Assembly (NCBI GenBank): GCA_051878315.1
Contig: JBJEJW010000006.1
Span: 28,469-92,468, forward strand
From: W0P28-013 sp051878315
GTDB lineage: Bacteria; Bacteroidota; Bacteroidia; Bacteroidales; Paludibacteraceae
DNA length: 64,000 bases
Reading direction: 5' to 3'
A program made the position numbers and the translations under genes. The first letter of the stretch is position 1. Every line of letters begins with the position of its first letter. Under the pieces are notes generated by a model, which was not told the origin of the DNA, did not search any database, and was given only the letters and a program-made list of their open reading frames with translations. Shown piece after piece: positions 18,627 through 28,134 of the stretch.

Positions 18627-19232
18627 ATGACTTTCACGGAACTAAGCAACCGTATTTTCGACCAATCTATTAGCGACTACCACAAAACCGACAATGTGGA
18701 CGCGCCCATCGCCAACCCATATGCCACTAAAAGCATCGAGTTTTACCTATATTTGAAAAATTGGATCGACACCGTGCAATGGCATTTGGAGGACATCATC
18801 CGCGACCCGCACATCGACCCCGCGGAAGCACTGACACTGAAACGCCGCATCGACAAATCGAACCAAGACCGCACCGACTTGGTCGAACTTATCGATAGTT
18901 ATTTCTGGGACAAATATCACGCCATCGAAGCACAGCCGACAGCCGCTATCAACACCGAAAGTCCGGCGTGGGCTATCGACCGTTTGTCGATTCTGCACTT
19001 GAAAATTTACCACATGCGGGCCGAAGTAGAACGTATCGACGTATCGGATACACACCGTGCGCAATGCCAAGCCAAACTTGACGTATTATTGGAGCAAAAA
19101 GCCGATTTGTCGGCAGCCATCGACCGTTTATTGAGCGATTACGAAACAGGTCGCAAAATCATGAAAGTGTACAAACAGATGAAAATGTACAATGACCCCG
19201 AACTGAACCCGGTATTGTACGGCCAAAAATAA
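18627..19232 (+). CDS. DUF4254 domain protein in the LPS gene cluster
   Basis: 201 residues, soluble, no signal peptide, largely helical, with heptad-like stretches at about 125-180. Family landmarks are 'NPYATKSIEFYLYLKNWIDT', 'HLEDIIRDPHI', 'ALTLKRRIDKSNQDRTDLVE' and a central 'SPAWAIDRLSILHLKIYHM'. Function unknown; in Bacteroidota it is commonly found beside heptosyltransferase-type genes. The next gene starts 3 bp after its stop. Confidence 0.8.
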   Translation: MTFTELSNRIFDQSISDYHKTDNVDAPIANPYATKSIEFYLYLKNWIDTVQWHLEDIIRDPHIDPAEALTLKRRIDKSNQDRTDLVELIDSYFWDKYHAIEAQPTAAINTESPAWAIDRLSILHLKIYHMRAEVERIDVSDTHRAQCQAKLDVLLEQKADLSAAIDRLLSDYETGRKIMKVYKQMKMYNDPELNPVLYGQK

Positions 19233-19235
19233 CGT

Positions 19236-20246
19236 TTGAAACGACTGCTCGTCATACGATTCTCGGCGTTGGGCGATGTGGCCATGACTGTCCCGACGCT
19301 TTATGCGCTCGCCACGCAATATCCCGATTTGGACATCACGATATTGAGTCGGCCCTTTTGTGCGCCATTTTTCGAACGTCTGCCCGCCAACGTCCATTTT
19401 ATGGCAGCCGATTTCCATGGTCGCCATAAGGGATTTGTAGGATTAAACAGATTACTGCACGACATCGACATCCGTTCATTCGATTATATAGCCGATTTTC
19501 ACGATGTTCTGCGTACGAAATGGTTACGATTTATCGGACGATTATGTGGCAAACGCATCGCCGTCATCGATAAAGGACGCGCAGGCAAACGAGCACTTGT
19601 GCGACAGCGTAACCGTCGGTTGATACAGCAAAAAACCTCGTTCCAACGCTATGCCGACGTATTGTGTAAATTGGGATTTGCCACGCACGACACATTCCAA
19701 CAACTTGATTTCGCTGATTTGTATGCCGAAACCACACCGACAAGTGTACGCCGAATTGGCATCGCGCCATTCGCCAAGCATCGTGGCAAAATCTATCCAA
19801 TCGACCGGATGGAGCGCGTCATCAGCACCTTATCCGCACAACCCGGCATCACTATTTTTCTTTTTGGTGCCGGCGCCGACGAACAACGCATCATCGACCG
19901 ATGGTGTCGGCAATACGACCACACCTACGCCGCCAGCGGCAAACAACAAATCGCACACGAATTGGCTTTGATGGCGCAATTAGATGTGATGCTCACCATG
20001 GACTCGGCCAACATGCACATGGCTTCGTTGGTAGGCACACGTGTCGTATCCATTTGGGGAGCAACACACCCTTATGCCGGATTTCTCGGCTGGCAGCAAA
20101 AGCCAGACGACTGTATACAAACGGCACTACCCTGCCGTCCCTGCTCGATTTTCGGCAACAAACCTTGTCTGCGCGGCGACTATGCGTGTTTGAATACCAT
20201 CGCTCCGGACACCATCGTCGCCAAACTATTGGAGGAACGCTCATGA
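19236..20246 (+). CDS. Glycosyltransferase family 9 (ADP-heptose:LPS heptosyltransferase type)
   Basis: 336 residues, GT-B fold. The N-terminus 'KRLLVIRFSALGDVAMTVPT' and the C-terminal donor-site block 'LTMDSANMHMASLVGTRVVS' followed by WGATHP are diagnostic of GT9. A four-Cys segment (PCRPC...KPC...YAC) near 295-320 is also typical of the family. It should transfer heptose or a related sugar to the LPS core on the inner face of the inner membrane. The start is TTG at 19236, as no upstream ATG fits. It ends in a TGA overlapping the next ATG by 4 bp. Confidence 0.9.
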   Translation: MKRLLVIRFSALGDVAMTVPTLYALATQYPDLDITILSRPFCAPFFERLPANVHFMAADFHGRHKGFVGLNRLLHDIDIRSFDYIADFHDVLRTKWLRFIGRLCGKRIAVIDKGRAGKRALVRQRNRRLIQQKTSFQRYADVLCKLGFATHDTFQQLDFADLYAETTPTSVRRIGIAPFAKHRGKIYPIDRMERVISTLSAQPGITIFLFGAGADEQRIIDRWCRQYDHTYAASGKQQIAHELALMAQLDVMLTMDSANMHMASLVGTRVVSIWGATHPYAGFLGWQQKPDDCIQTALPCRPCSIFGNKPCLRGDYACLNTIAPDTIVAKLLEERS

Positions 20247-21211
20247 GTATTGCTTACACATTGCACAGTGGCAAAAACAACAAATTTGTCTATTACACCA
20301 AAGCATACGCGCGCGAATTGACGCCCAAGTTTTTGTGCCAACGCCGACGCGAATCGCTCTTGCAAGCTCTGGCGACTCGTCCCGATGCCGACTACATCAA
20401 GCAGCGTATCGATTATTATTGTCGCCTCAACGCACCGATTGCGCTCGGCAGCGACAGCCCGACGCTGGGCGAACACAAATGTTCGACAAATAAAGTGTAT
20501 TACTTTGATAGTTACGAATTTACACGTTATTTCCCCGACCATTTGCGATGGCGTTTCCTCAAAGGCGACATCACGTATGTGCCCGACCAACCGACCGTCG
20601 TCAAAAGTCGTCCGTTACAGTGCGACAACAGCAACTCCGTATTACTGAAACTCGACAAAATACGGCATTTCACATTCGTGAACGACCGCAAACCATTTGC
20701 CACAAAACGCGACCAAGCCATTTTCAGAGGCAAAGTGGCAGGTAAGGAAAATCGTATCCGATTTATGCAAATGTATTTCGGCAGTGACATCTGCGACTGC
20801 GGCAACGTGAGCACATCTCCTGACACACCAATAGCATGGCATACGCCGAAAAAGACTATACGCGAACATCTCGATTACAAATTTGTGATGGCACTCGAAG
20901 GCAACGATGTCGCCAGCAACCTGAAATGGGTTATGTCGTCGAATTCTATAGCCGTGATGCCGCGTCCAACATGCGAAACATGGTTTATGGAAGGCACACT
21001 GATTCCCAATTACCATTACATTGAAATCAAACCCGATTTCAGCGATTTGGGAGAACGTTTGCAATACTATGCAGTGCACAGCGACGAAGCCGAACAAATC
21101 ATTACACACGCACATGCATTTGTCGCCCAATTCCGCGATAAAACACGCGAAAAGCTAATTGCACTTGGCGTACTCGACAAATACCTGAAACTTGTAAACA
21201 ATACAAAATGA
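20243..21211 (+). CDS. Glycosyltransferase family 90 (CAP10/LpsA type)
   Basis: 322 residues from ATG 20243, which overlaps the preceding TGA (ATGA) and has GGAGGA 12 bp upstream. The family block is 'AIFRGKVAGKENRIRFMQMY', then 'HLDYKFVMALEGNDVASNLK' and 'MSSNSIAVM', with a C-terminal 'ETWFMEGTLIPNYHYIEIKPD'. Bacterial GT90 enzymes (LpsA-like) add glucose or galactose to the LPS core. The frame also remains open far upstream inside the GT9 gene, but that part does not resemble the family. Confidence 0.85.
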   Translation: MSIAYTLHSGKNNKFVYYTKAYARELTPKFLCQRRRESLLQALATRPDADYIKQRIDYYCRLNAPIALGSDSPTLGEHKCSTNKVYYFDSYEFTRYFPDHLRWRFLKGDITYVPDQPTVVKSRPLQCDNSNSVLLKLDKIRHFTFVNDRKPFATKRDQAIFRGKVAGKENRIRFMQMYFGSDICDCGNVSTSPDTPIAWHTPKKTIREHLDYKFVMALEGNDVASNLKWVMSSNSIAVMPRPTCETWFMEGTLIPNYHYIEIKPDFSDLGERLQYYAVHSDEAEQIITHAHAFVAQFRDKTREKLIALGVLDKYLKLVNNTK

Positions 21212-21927
21212 GCAAAGTCGTTGTAAATAGCGCCTATTCCGATTTGCGTACATTTATCGAAGCGTTGCCGCAAACTTTCGCTCACAGCGGCCAAGTGATT
21301 TACGACGCACGCAACCAAATTCGCGTTATCACCCTGCCGGACGGACGACAAGCGAACGTCAAACGCTATCATAGACCGGCATTCCCAAATCGGGTGATTT
21401 ATTCCTACATCCGCCCATCGAAAGCCGAAAGAGCCTATCGGAACGCATTACTGCTACAAGCAAACGGAGTTGCCACGCCTACACCAATCGGTTACATTTT
21501 GTGTGGGCGCCGACTTATAACTGAAAGTTACCTCGTTACCGCACAATCGCCCTTGCAACGGCGTTTTTACGAATTTCGCGAACACGGTATCACCGGCTAC
21601 GAAGACATCATTAAAGCATTTGCACGTTTTTCGGCCGATTTGCACAGCAAAAACATCTATCACAAAGACTATTCGCCCGGCAATATTTTATTCGACAAAC
21701 AAGTAGATGGCAGCATCCGTTTTGAATTGGTGGACATCAACCGCATGGAATTCGGCACGCCAATCGGCATGGCAAAAGCCTGCAAAAACTTTTGTCGGCT
21801 TTGGGGCAAACAAGATTTTTTCGAGTTATTGGCCGCAGAATACGCTGCAGCCCGCGGTTGGGACAAGCAACAGACCAGCGAACTAATTATTCACTATTGG
21901 AAGCGTTTTTGGAAATATCGCACATGA
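21208..21927 (+). CDS. LPS-core/Kdo kinase (InaA/WaaP-like)
   Basis: 239 residues with a protein-kinase-like fold. Lys in 'QANVKRYHRP' is the likely ATP-binding residue; the catalytic loop is 'NIYHKDYSPGNILF' (HxD with Asn) and the metal-binding motif 'VDINRMEFG'. Relatives phosphorylate Kdo or heptose in lipid A-core. It overlaps both neighbours by ATGA. Its place among GT9, GT90 and GT2 genes supports a core-phosphorylation role. The exact acceptor is not determinable. Confidence 0.85.
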   Translation: MSKVVVNSAYSDLRTFIEALPQTFAHSGQVIYDARNQIRVITLPDGRQANVKRYHRPAFPNRVIYSYIRPSKAERAYRNALLLQANGVATPTPIGYILCGRRLITESYLVTAQSPLQRRFYEFREHGITGYEDIIKAFARFSADLHSKNIYHKDYSPGNILFDKQVDGSIRFELVDINRMEFGTPIGMAKACKNFCRLWGKQDFFELLAAEYAAARGWDKQQTSELIIHYWKRFWKYRT

Positions 21928-22814
21928 AAAGCGTCAGCATCGTCATACCCAATTTTAACGGCAGGCAATTATTGGAACGTTATTTGCCATTTGTAGAACA
22001 GGCCTGCCAACATGCCACTCTGCTGACCGCATGGGAAATTATTGTCGTTGACGATGCCTCTACCGACGACTCCATAACATTCCTCGAAACACAGTACCCA
22101 AACATTCGGATTATCCGCAACAGGGAAAACCGTGGTTTCAGCATCACAGCCAACAAGGGAATAGATGCAGCGACAATGCAGTTGATACTAATGCTCAATA
22201 ATGACATCCAACTGCCCGATAACTTTTTTGATGCGCTCATTCCCTATTTTGACCGCGAAGATACATTCGGCGTATATTCCACACTGAAAGACACCACGGG
22301 AACAATCGTTTTGGAGGGGCGCAAACTGCCATTAGTGCATCACGACAAATTAAGTTACACCGACGACAAATCAGCCACAGCCGAAGGTCTTAGTTTTTAT
22401 CTGTGCGGCGGCAACGCACTGATTGACCGCCAAAAATTAGTGGCGCTGCATGGTTACGACGAAATTTATTCCCCTTTTTATTGCGAAGACATGGATCTAT
22501 CGTTGCGTGCGTGGCAACACGGTTGGAAAAGTTGGTACACCGATAGTACTGCATGCATCCATCAGCACTCCGCCACAATCAATAGCCAATACACCTCTCA
22601 TATCGTGAAACGGACATTCGTCCGCAACCGACTCATTGTCAGTTACTTTTTTCTGCCACAAAAAAACTTTCGGAGGTTTTTGCTCAAACTGCATTGGCAT
22701 GCTTTCATCGAAAGTTTACGACTACAACCGGACGCCTATTGCGATGCCAAAAGACTCATAAAACAGAGCCGTCGGCAGCGTACTCCGATTGAGTTGACGC
22801 ATTGGTTTCGATAA
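21924..22814 (+). CDS. Glycosyltransferase family 2
   Basis: 296 residues from ATG 21924 (ATGA overlap). GT-A features: 'VSIVIPNFNGRQLL', 'IIVVDDASTDDS', 'NRENRGFSITANKGI', the metal-binding 'LMLNNDIQLP', and 'GGNALIDRQKL...CEDMDLSLRAW' (the ED motif of rhamnosyl-type GT2). No transmembrane segments are evident. It likely extends the core or O-chain. Its last 59 bp overlap, on the opposite strand, the end of the ligase gene. Confidence 0.9.
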   Translation: MKSVSIVIPNFNGRQLLERYLPFVEQACQHATLLTAWEIIVVDDASTDDSITFLETQYPNIRIIRNRENRGFSITANKGIDAATMQLILMLNNDIQLPDNFFDALIPYFDREDTFGVYSTLKDTTGTIVLEGRKLPLVHHDKLSYTDDKSATAEGLSFYLCGGNALIDRQKLVALHGYDEIYSPFYCEDMDLSLRAWQHGWKSWYTDSTACIHQHSATINSQYTSHIVKRTFVRNRLIVSYFFLPQKNFRRFLLKLHWHAFIESLRLQPDAYCDAKRLIKQSRRQRTPIELTHWFR

Positions 22815-24045
22815 TGCCTTGCGACGAACCACGCCCCTGCAACCACAGGCAAATCCAAATACTATACGACAACGACGATAGTTGCGGCCCGATTGACTCG
22901 AACATACCTTGCATGCAAAAAGCCAACACAGTAAGTGCAATAAACAACCGACGGGATGGTGGAGCAAAGATAAGCGGTAACAACACTGTCAGCAATAGCA
23001 CGATTAATCCTACTACACCAAATTGCAGCATGGTTTCCATATATGCATTATGCGGATGCATAGCAAACTTATCGGGACTGCCATCGACAATAATCGGCAT
23101 GTGAAAATAAGAATCAGCATACCGCCTACAAAACTCTTCGTCTTGTAAACCACGTTCCACAAATTGCGAGCGCGCCTCGACAGGTCCGTATCCCAACAAC
23201 GGCCGTTCTTTAATCATATCGGCAGAAAGTCGCCAAATCACAAGGCGCGGATCGTCAACTTGGGTAATGCGCTGCATCCGTTGATTAAGATGGAATACGA
23301 CACCAAAAGTGGTTAGCAACACCAAATACAGAGGTAACACCATCCATTTCTTCCAACGCCAAACAATAATCGTCAAAACAACCGCAACAATCAAGAACGA
23401 AGTCAACAAACCTGTACGGCCTTCGGATATAAGCAACGCAAAAGCCACAATGACACCACTGATACCAGACACTATTTTAGCGCCGCGAACAATATGTCGA
23501 TTGAGTAATATATATGCCACGCAAATCAATGCCGAATTAAAATACAGATTCACAAGCATGTGCGAATTGATATATTGCCGACGCATGATATTAAACAAAA
23601 CTGTGTCGCCACACATCTCAAACGGATGAAAATTGGTTTTGAACAATAGAAACAATACCATTAACACTGCCGAAGCTATAACCGCATAAGCGAAATAACG
23701 CAGGCGAAACTTATCATTCAATCCCAATATGCCAATAATGCCAAAACCCAAATAAGGCAAGCGCGTTTCAACCATCTTCAAGAAATAACGTGGCTGTGCA
23801 CCGCCAATATTCCAAAGATAAATCATCAGAAAAAAAACGATGAATGCCACAAACGTCCATTTTTCTCGTGTCCAAACAAACGTGCGATAACGCTGATTGA
23901 GCAAATAATCGAGTGCCAACGACACAAAAAATGTAATTAACGCCCAACGCTCGATTTCACCATAAATAAACGGTTGCGACAAAACGACCATTATCAATGC
24001 GACAACGGGGATATACGCTATGATTGATTTAAGACTTTGTTTCAT
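22756..24045 (-). CDS. O-antigen ligase / Wzy-like polysaccharide membrane protein
   Basis: 429 residues, about 10-12 transmembrane segments. It has the Wzy_C/WaaL landmarks: 'EGRTGLLTSF' before a short loop, then the large periplasmic loop with 'RLVIWRLSADMIKERPLLGY' and the conserved His block 'MHPHNAYMETMLQFG'. It would join O-polysaccharide to lipid A-core, or polymerise repeats, on the periplasmic side. The start at 24045 overlaps the upstream TGA (ATGA); the frame stays open for 17 more codons upstream. Last gene of the minus-strand operon. Confidence 0.88.
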   Translation of the reverse strand: MKQSLKSIIAYIPVVALIMVVLSQPFIYGEIERWALITFFVSLALDYLLNQRYRTFVWTREKWTFVAFIVFFLMIYLWNIGGAQPRYFLKMVETRLPYLGFGIIGILGLNDKFRLRYFAYAVIASAVLMVLFLLFKTNFHPFEMCGDTVLFNIMRRQYINSHMLVNLYFNSALICVAYILLNRHIVRGAKIVSGISGVIVAFALLISEGRTGLLTSFLIVAVVLTIIVWRWKKWMVLPLYLVLLTTFGVVFHLNQRMQRITQVDDPRLVIWRLSADMIKERPLLGYGPVEARSQFVERGLQDEEFCRRYADSYFHMPIIVDGSPDKFAMHPHNAYMETMLQFGVVGLIVLLLTVLLPLIFAPPSRRLFIALTVLAFCMQGMFESIGPQLSSLSYSIWICLWLQGRGSSQGIIETNASTQSEYAADGSVL

Positions 24046-25091
24046 AAGTAGAGTGTACGGTAAATTTTGAAATAGGCCTGCATGTGTTTCGTCCAATCGA
24101 AGGATGCAGCATAAGCGAACGCCGCATCTAATTGTGCCGCAGTGGTTTGTGTCACTACTTGTGCGATAAGGCGTGCATTGTCGGCAGCCACAAAATCGCG
24201 TTCAAAAAAAGCAACATGACGACCGCCGATTTCTACCAGACTCGTTTTGGCCGAACAAACAACCGGCTTACGAAACAGCATCGCCTCAAGCACCGGCAAC
24301 CCGAAACCCTCGAACAATGATGGGAACAGGAATGCACTGCAATGCCGATAGAGCCACACCTTTTCGGCCGGCGACACAATACCAAGCAAATGCACATTCG
24401 GCAGCCCTTTATCGGTAATTTGTCGGCGAATGGCATCGGCATAAGGCGTCGCATCTTTCCCCGCGATATAAAGTTGATACTGAGGCAAATGCGACATCAT
24501 ATCGAGCAGAACGTGAAAATTCTTCTTTTCCTTCACTTCGCCGATGGTAAACACAAAAGGTTGTGTTGCATCCACCTGCGCAGGACGATTATCCGCCTGC
24601 AAATCAATACGTTCAATGCCATTATACACTACGTCGATTGATTTACCATGCAGTTGCACAAATTTTTCGGTCTCGCGTTTGGCAAACTGCGATATGCACA
24701 CAATTTTATCGGCCGCATCGACCTTGCGCTGTATTTTGCGCAGGTATTTATCAACTTTATGTCCCTGCTTTTCGTACACGAAATTGAAATCGTGTATAGT
24801 CAGCACAGATTTGCGACAAAAAGGTGTGTACCGCGATAGTTGGTGAATGGCATGCCACACATCGAACCGTTTGCCGATGAGCCACGGAAAAACACGGTAG
24901 ATTTTGCGAGCAACGACATAGCTCACCTTATGGCCGAACCGTCCGACAAATGCTTTTGGCACAAGCAGATAAACTTGTTCGTTGGCACGAGGTGCATACG
25001 CATCGCGAAAATAGTAACCATAGTTGAGTGCCACTTGTCCCAAACCGCAATTCACATTTTTCAATATCGATAAATCTATCAAAATGTTCAT
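24042..25091 (-). CDS. Glycosyltransferase family 4
   Basis: 349 residues, GT-B fold. N-terminal acceptor domain 'MNILIDLSILKNVNCGLGQV'; donor domain with 'FTIGEVKEKKNFHVLLDM' and the EX7E-type motif 'FPSLFEGFGLPVLEAMLF', followed by 'AKTSLVEIGG'. It is coupled by 4-bp overlaps to the GT4 upstream and to the ligase downstream. Sugar and acceptor are unknown; role in the same surface polysaccharide is inferred. Confidence 0.88.
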   Translation of the reverse strand: MNILIDLSILKNVNCGLGQVALNYGYYFRDAYAPRANEQVYLLVPKAFVGRFGHKVSYVVARKIYRVFPWLIGKRFDVWHAIHQLSRYTPFCRKSVLTIHDFNFVYEKQGHKVDKYLRKIQRKVDAADKIVCISQFAKRETEKFVQLHGKSIDVVYNGIERIDLQADNRPAQVDATQPFVFTIGEVKEKKNFHVLLDMMSHLPQYQLYIAGKDATPYADAIRRQITDKGLPNVHLLGIVSPAEKVWLYRHCSAFLFPSLFEGFGLPVLEAMLFRKPVVCSAKTSLVEIGGRHVAFFERDFVAADNARLIAQVVTQTTAAQLDAAFAYAASFDWTKHMQAYFKIYRTLYL

Positions 25092-26173
25092 TCAGCGTAC
25101 ACGTTTAAGAGGTTTTCGGCGATTTTCTCGTCAGTAAATTTGGCAGCCTGTACACGTCCCGCATCCACCATGCGGCTTTGCAGTGTGTCGTTAGCCAAAA
25201 TTTCTTGCAATTTGGAGGCAATGTCTTCGGGACATAGTGGATCGGCATACAACGCCGCCTCGCCACCCGTTTCGGGGAAACAGCCGCCTTGCGATGTCAG
25301 CACCGGCACGCCCACACACATGGCTTCGAGAATGGGGATGCCAAATCCCTCGAACAACGATGGATAGGCAAACACGGCTGCACATTTGTACAACGCCAGT
25401 AAATCGGTCTGCGGCACACCGTGCAACAAGCGCAATTTCACGCCTAACCGATTGGCCAACATCGCCATTTGGTCGGCATAACGCGAAGCACCACCTACAG
25501 CCACAACCGCCACTTGCATACCCGACAATGCTACGGCACGAATCAGATTTTCGAGATTTTTACGCGGTTCGATCGCTCCGACAGTCAGCACGAACGCATC
25601 AGGTAAATGATACTTCAACCGTACCTGTGTGCAGCAATCCAACGACACCGGTTGCCGAAACAAGTTGCTGCATCCTTGATAAACAACACGTATCTTGCGC
25701 TCGTCGGCAGCAAAAAATTCCATCAAATCACGTTTCGTCTGCTCCGAAATGGCAACGACAACATCGGCCGTATGCAGCGCATAACGCACTTTAGCGGCAA
25801 ACACATGACGATAAGCCGTACTATACAAATCGGGATAACGCACAAAAATGGCATCGTGCATCGTAACCACTTTCAACATCTGATATCGATGAATGCCGTA
25901 GGGCAATTCGCCCGACAAGCCGTGGAAAACATTCAACCCGTGCATATGCGACAAACAGCCAAAAGTACGCCACAAGGCCGGAACAATTTTGTACAATCCG
26001 GTTGGCGCAACAGTTGTAGTAGCGGCAAAATGGTATTTGGACGAAGGTTTGGCATAAAGCACATAATCGTTTTGCGGCACATACGTTGTAAGTATGCGAA
26101 TCACATCGCGACTATAATTGCCCAAACCGCGTGCATTGTGATAAGCCCGTTTTGCATCAAATCCTATTCGCAT
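25088..26173 (-). CDS. Glycosyltransferase family 4
   Basis: 361 residues starting MRIGFDAKRAYHNARGLGNY, the usual N-terminus for this GT4 subgroup; another ATG lies 12 bp upstream (26185). The donor domain contains 'LTVGAIEPRKNLENLI' and 'YPSLFEGFGIPILEAMCVG', with 'FPETGGEAALY' after it. The start overlaps the end of the phosphoglycerol-transferase gene by 10 bp and its stop overlaps the next ATG by 4 bp. It is only distantly similar to the adjacent GT4, so this is not a recent duplication. Confidence 0.88.
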   Translation of the reverse strand: MRIGFDAKRAYHNARGLGNYSRDVIRILTTYVPQNDYVLYAKPSSKYHFAATTTVAPTGLYKIVPALWRTFGCLSHMHGLNVFHGLSGELPYGIHRYQMLKVVTMHDAIFVRYPDLYSTAYRHVFAAKVRYALHTADVVVAISEQTKRDLMEFFAADERKIRVVYQGCSNLFRQPVSLDCCTQVRLKYHLPDAFVLTVGAIEPRKNLENLIRAVALSGMQVAVVAVGGASRYADQMAMLANRLGVKLRLLHGVPQTDLLALYKCAAVFAYPSLFEGFGIPILEAMCVGVPVLTSQGGCFPETGGEAALYADPLCPEDIASKLQEILANDTLQSRMVDAGRVQAAKFTDEKIAENLLNVYAE

Positions 26174-28134
26174 GGTATGGTCCATTTGTGTTTTACGGCT
26201 TTCAAATTTATCAATTGATGTTGTACCGCATAATCTCGCATTTTCTGCAAGCGTATCGGTTCTAACGTGCTCTTGTCATCAGTATCGCCTAAACGATAAA
26301 GCCTCTCTTTGTGGGTATTGATGCCATAACTATAGAGCCATTCGCCATCGCTACAGCCCAAATGGTCATTGTTGACAAAATAGGCATATTCGCGTCTTTG
26401 TTCCAACTGATTGATACCCATTGTATTATCTGTATATGGCAATCCCAATAAGGCCATGATTGTCGGCGTAATATCCTGTTGTTGAGCAGGTTGATACACG
26501 ATAGTATCGGTTACTCCTTCCGTAACGATAAAACAAGGCACCATATTATGCCGTATATTATAATCATAACAAGTCGGTGCCAAACTGCCATGATCGCCAA
26601 GCAACACAAACACGGTATTTTTGCCCCAATCCGATTGTTGTGCTTGCTCCATAAATTGTCGCAAAGCATCGTCAGCATAAGCTACTATGCATTGTTCGTC
26701 GTCGGCACCGGCATCACGATATTGTTCTGGAATTACAAACGGCATGTGATTGCTAACGGTAACGAAAAGTGCGAAAAACGGTGCGGCAGCCGTGTCGGCA
26801 CGCTGCTGCAAATAGTTCAAACCGTATGAAAACATATAATCATCCGGCACACCGAAATTGTTCACCGCCTCATGCGAAGGATAATCATAAAGCGAAAAAA
26901 TACGTTCAATGCTATTATCGTAGAAAAACGAATTCATATTATCGTACTGCGGATTGCCGGTTACAAACACATACGTATTATATCCGTTTCGCTGCAAAGC
27001 ATACGGCAACCCCATATATTGATTGGATGGCACTTTCATGGTGGCTTTAGCAAAATCGGGACCATAGCCATACAATGTAGCCGTGATGCCGTTGTTGGTA
27101 TGGACGCCGGCCGAATAAAAATGTTTGAAATATAAAGAGTTGTAACGCAAATCAGATAAATAGGGCGTGATATGACGTCCATTATACATAACATCGAGGT
27201 AATCGGTACTCATCGACTCCATCAACACAATCACCACGTTACGTTTGCCAAATCCCGCCGTGGCTGCCACTTGACGTTGCAGCGGGAATAACGAATCGGT
27301 CGTTTGTACATGCAGTTCCTGCCTGATTGCCGTCAAAGCTACATGTTCATCCACTTGCAACATTGCCGGCAAATCGTCTGCAATGTATTCCGCACTCTTG
27401 ATAATATTGAAAATAGGGTTGACACCCAACCTATTGTAGAATGGATGGTCACAAAAATAGGCGAAACTCACATTCAGCGGATAGCGCTGAAACGAACCGC
27501 GAATGCCGCAAAAACAGAGCCCCCACGATACGACGACAACAGCTATGGCACACGCCCAATCGTTGCCACCCGATTGACAGGACAAACGAAACGATGTCAT
27601 ACGTCGCACAAAAAAGTGCGTAAATACCCACAATGCCAACCAAAACAGAACTATCAGCACAATCCCGACCACGATGAAAAACCAATTGCCGGTATCGCCA
27701 AAAATCATGCCGGCCGTATCGCTTGCAAAAGCGAACCACTCGGTCACGGAAATATTCAGATGATTGTCAAAAAAACGATAGTAGCGCACATTTGCTACCT
27801 CGATTATCAATCCCAGTGTGTACACTACGCTATAGAACCACGCTGCAACTTTCACTGCAACACCCATTGCACGGTCGAAAGCAGTTTTATCGGGCACTAT
27901 CAACGCCAACAATGAAAACGCCACTAACGGCAACGCCGAAACATACGACGCTATCAAATTATCGAATTTGACACCGATAAGCATTGCACGGCAAAGCCAT
28001 GCCCACTGCATATCGCCAGCAGGCATATTGACTACAAGCAACAATACGCGACAGAGAGTCAATGTCAATAGGCACAAGACATGCACCCCTACTACATAAG
28101 CCAACGCCGTTAATGTTTGTCGAGTCCTACGCAT
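26164..28134 (-). CDS. LtaS-like sulfatase-fold phosphoglycerol/phosphoethanolamine transferase
   Basis: 656 residues. Five N-terminal membrane segments (within about 10-215), then an extracytoplasmic alkaline-phosphatase-fold domain from about 290. Metal/catalytic motifs: 'NVVIVLMESMSTDY', 'SAGVHTNNGITATLYGYG' (nucleophile Thr region), 'VFVLLGDHGSLAP' and 'NIRHNMVP'. Relatives move phosphoglycerol or phosphoethanolamine from phospholipid to glycans (LtaS, OpgB, EptA). In an LPS locus it probably decorates the surface glycan. The start 28134 is preferred over 28164 because MRRTRQTLTALAY leads directly into the first membrane segment. Confidence 0.85.
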   Translation of the reverse strand: MRRTRQTLTALAYVVGVHVLCLLTLTLCRVLLLVVNMPAGDMQWAWLCRAMLIGVKFDNLIASYVSALPLVAFSLLALIVPDKTAFDRAMGVAVKVAAWFYSVVYTLGLIIEVANVRYYRFFDNHLNISVTEWFAFASDTAGMIFGDTGNWFFIVVGIVLIVLFWLALWVFTHFFVRRMTSFRLSCQSGGNDWACAIAVVVVSWGLCFCGIRGSFQRYPLNVSFAYFCDHPFYNRLGVNPIFNIIKSAEYIADDLPAMLQVDEHVALTAIRQELHVQTTDSLFPLQRQVAATAGFGKRNVVIVLMESMSTDYLDVMYNGRHITPYLSDLRYNSLYFKHFYSAGVHTNNGITATLYGYGPDFAKATMKVPSNQYMGLPYALQRNGYNTYVFVTGNPQYDNMNSFFYDNSIERIFSLYDYPSHEAVNNFGVPDDYMFSYGLNYLQQRADTAAAPFFALFVTVSNHMPFVIPEQYRDAGADDEQCIVAYADDALRQFMEQAQQSDWGKNTVFVLLGDHGSLAPTCYDYNIRHNMVPCFIVTEGVTDTIVYQPAQQQDITPTIMALLGLPYTDNTMGINQLEQRREYAYFVNNDHLGCSDGEWLYSYGINTHKERLYRLGDTDDKSTLEPIRLQKMRDYAVQHQLINLKAVKHKWTIPCE

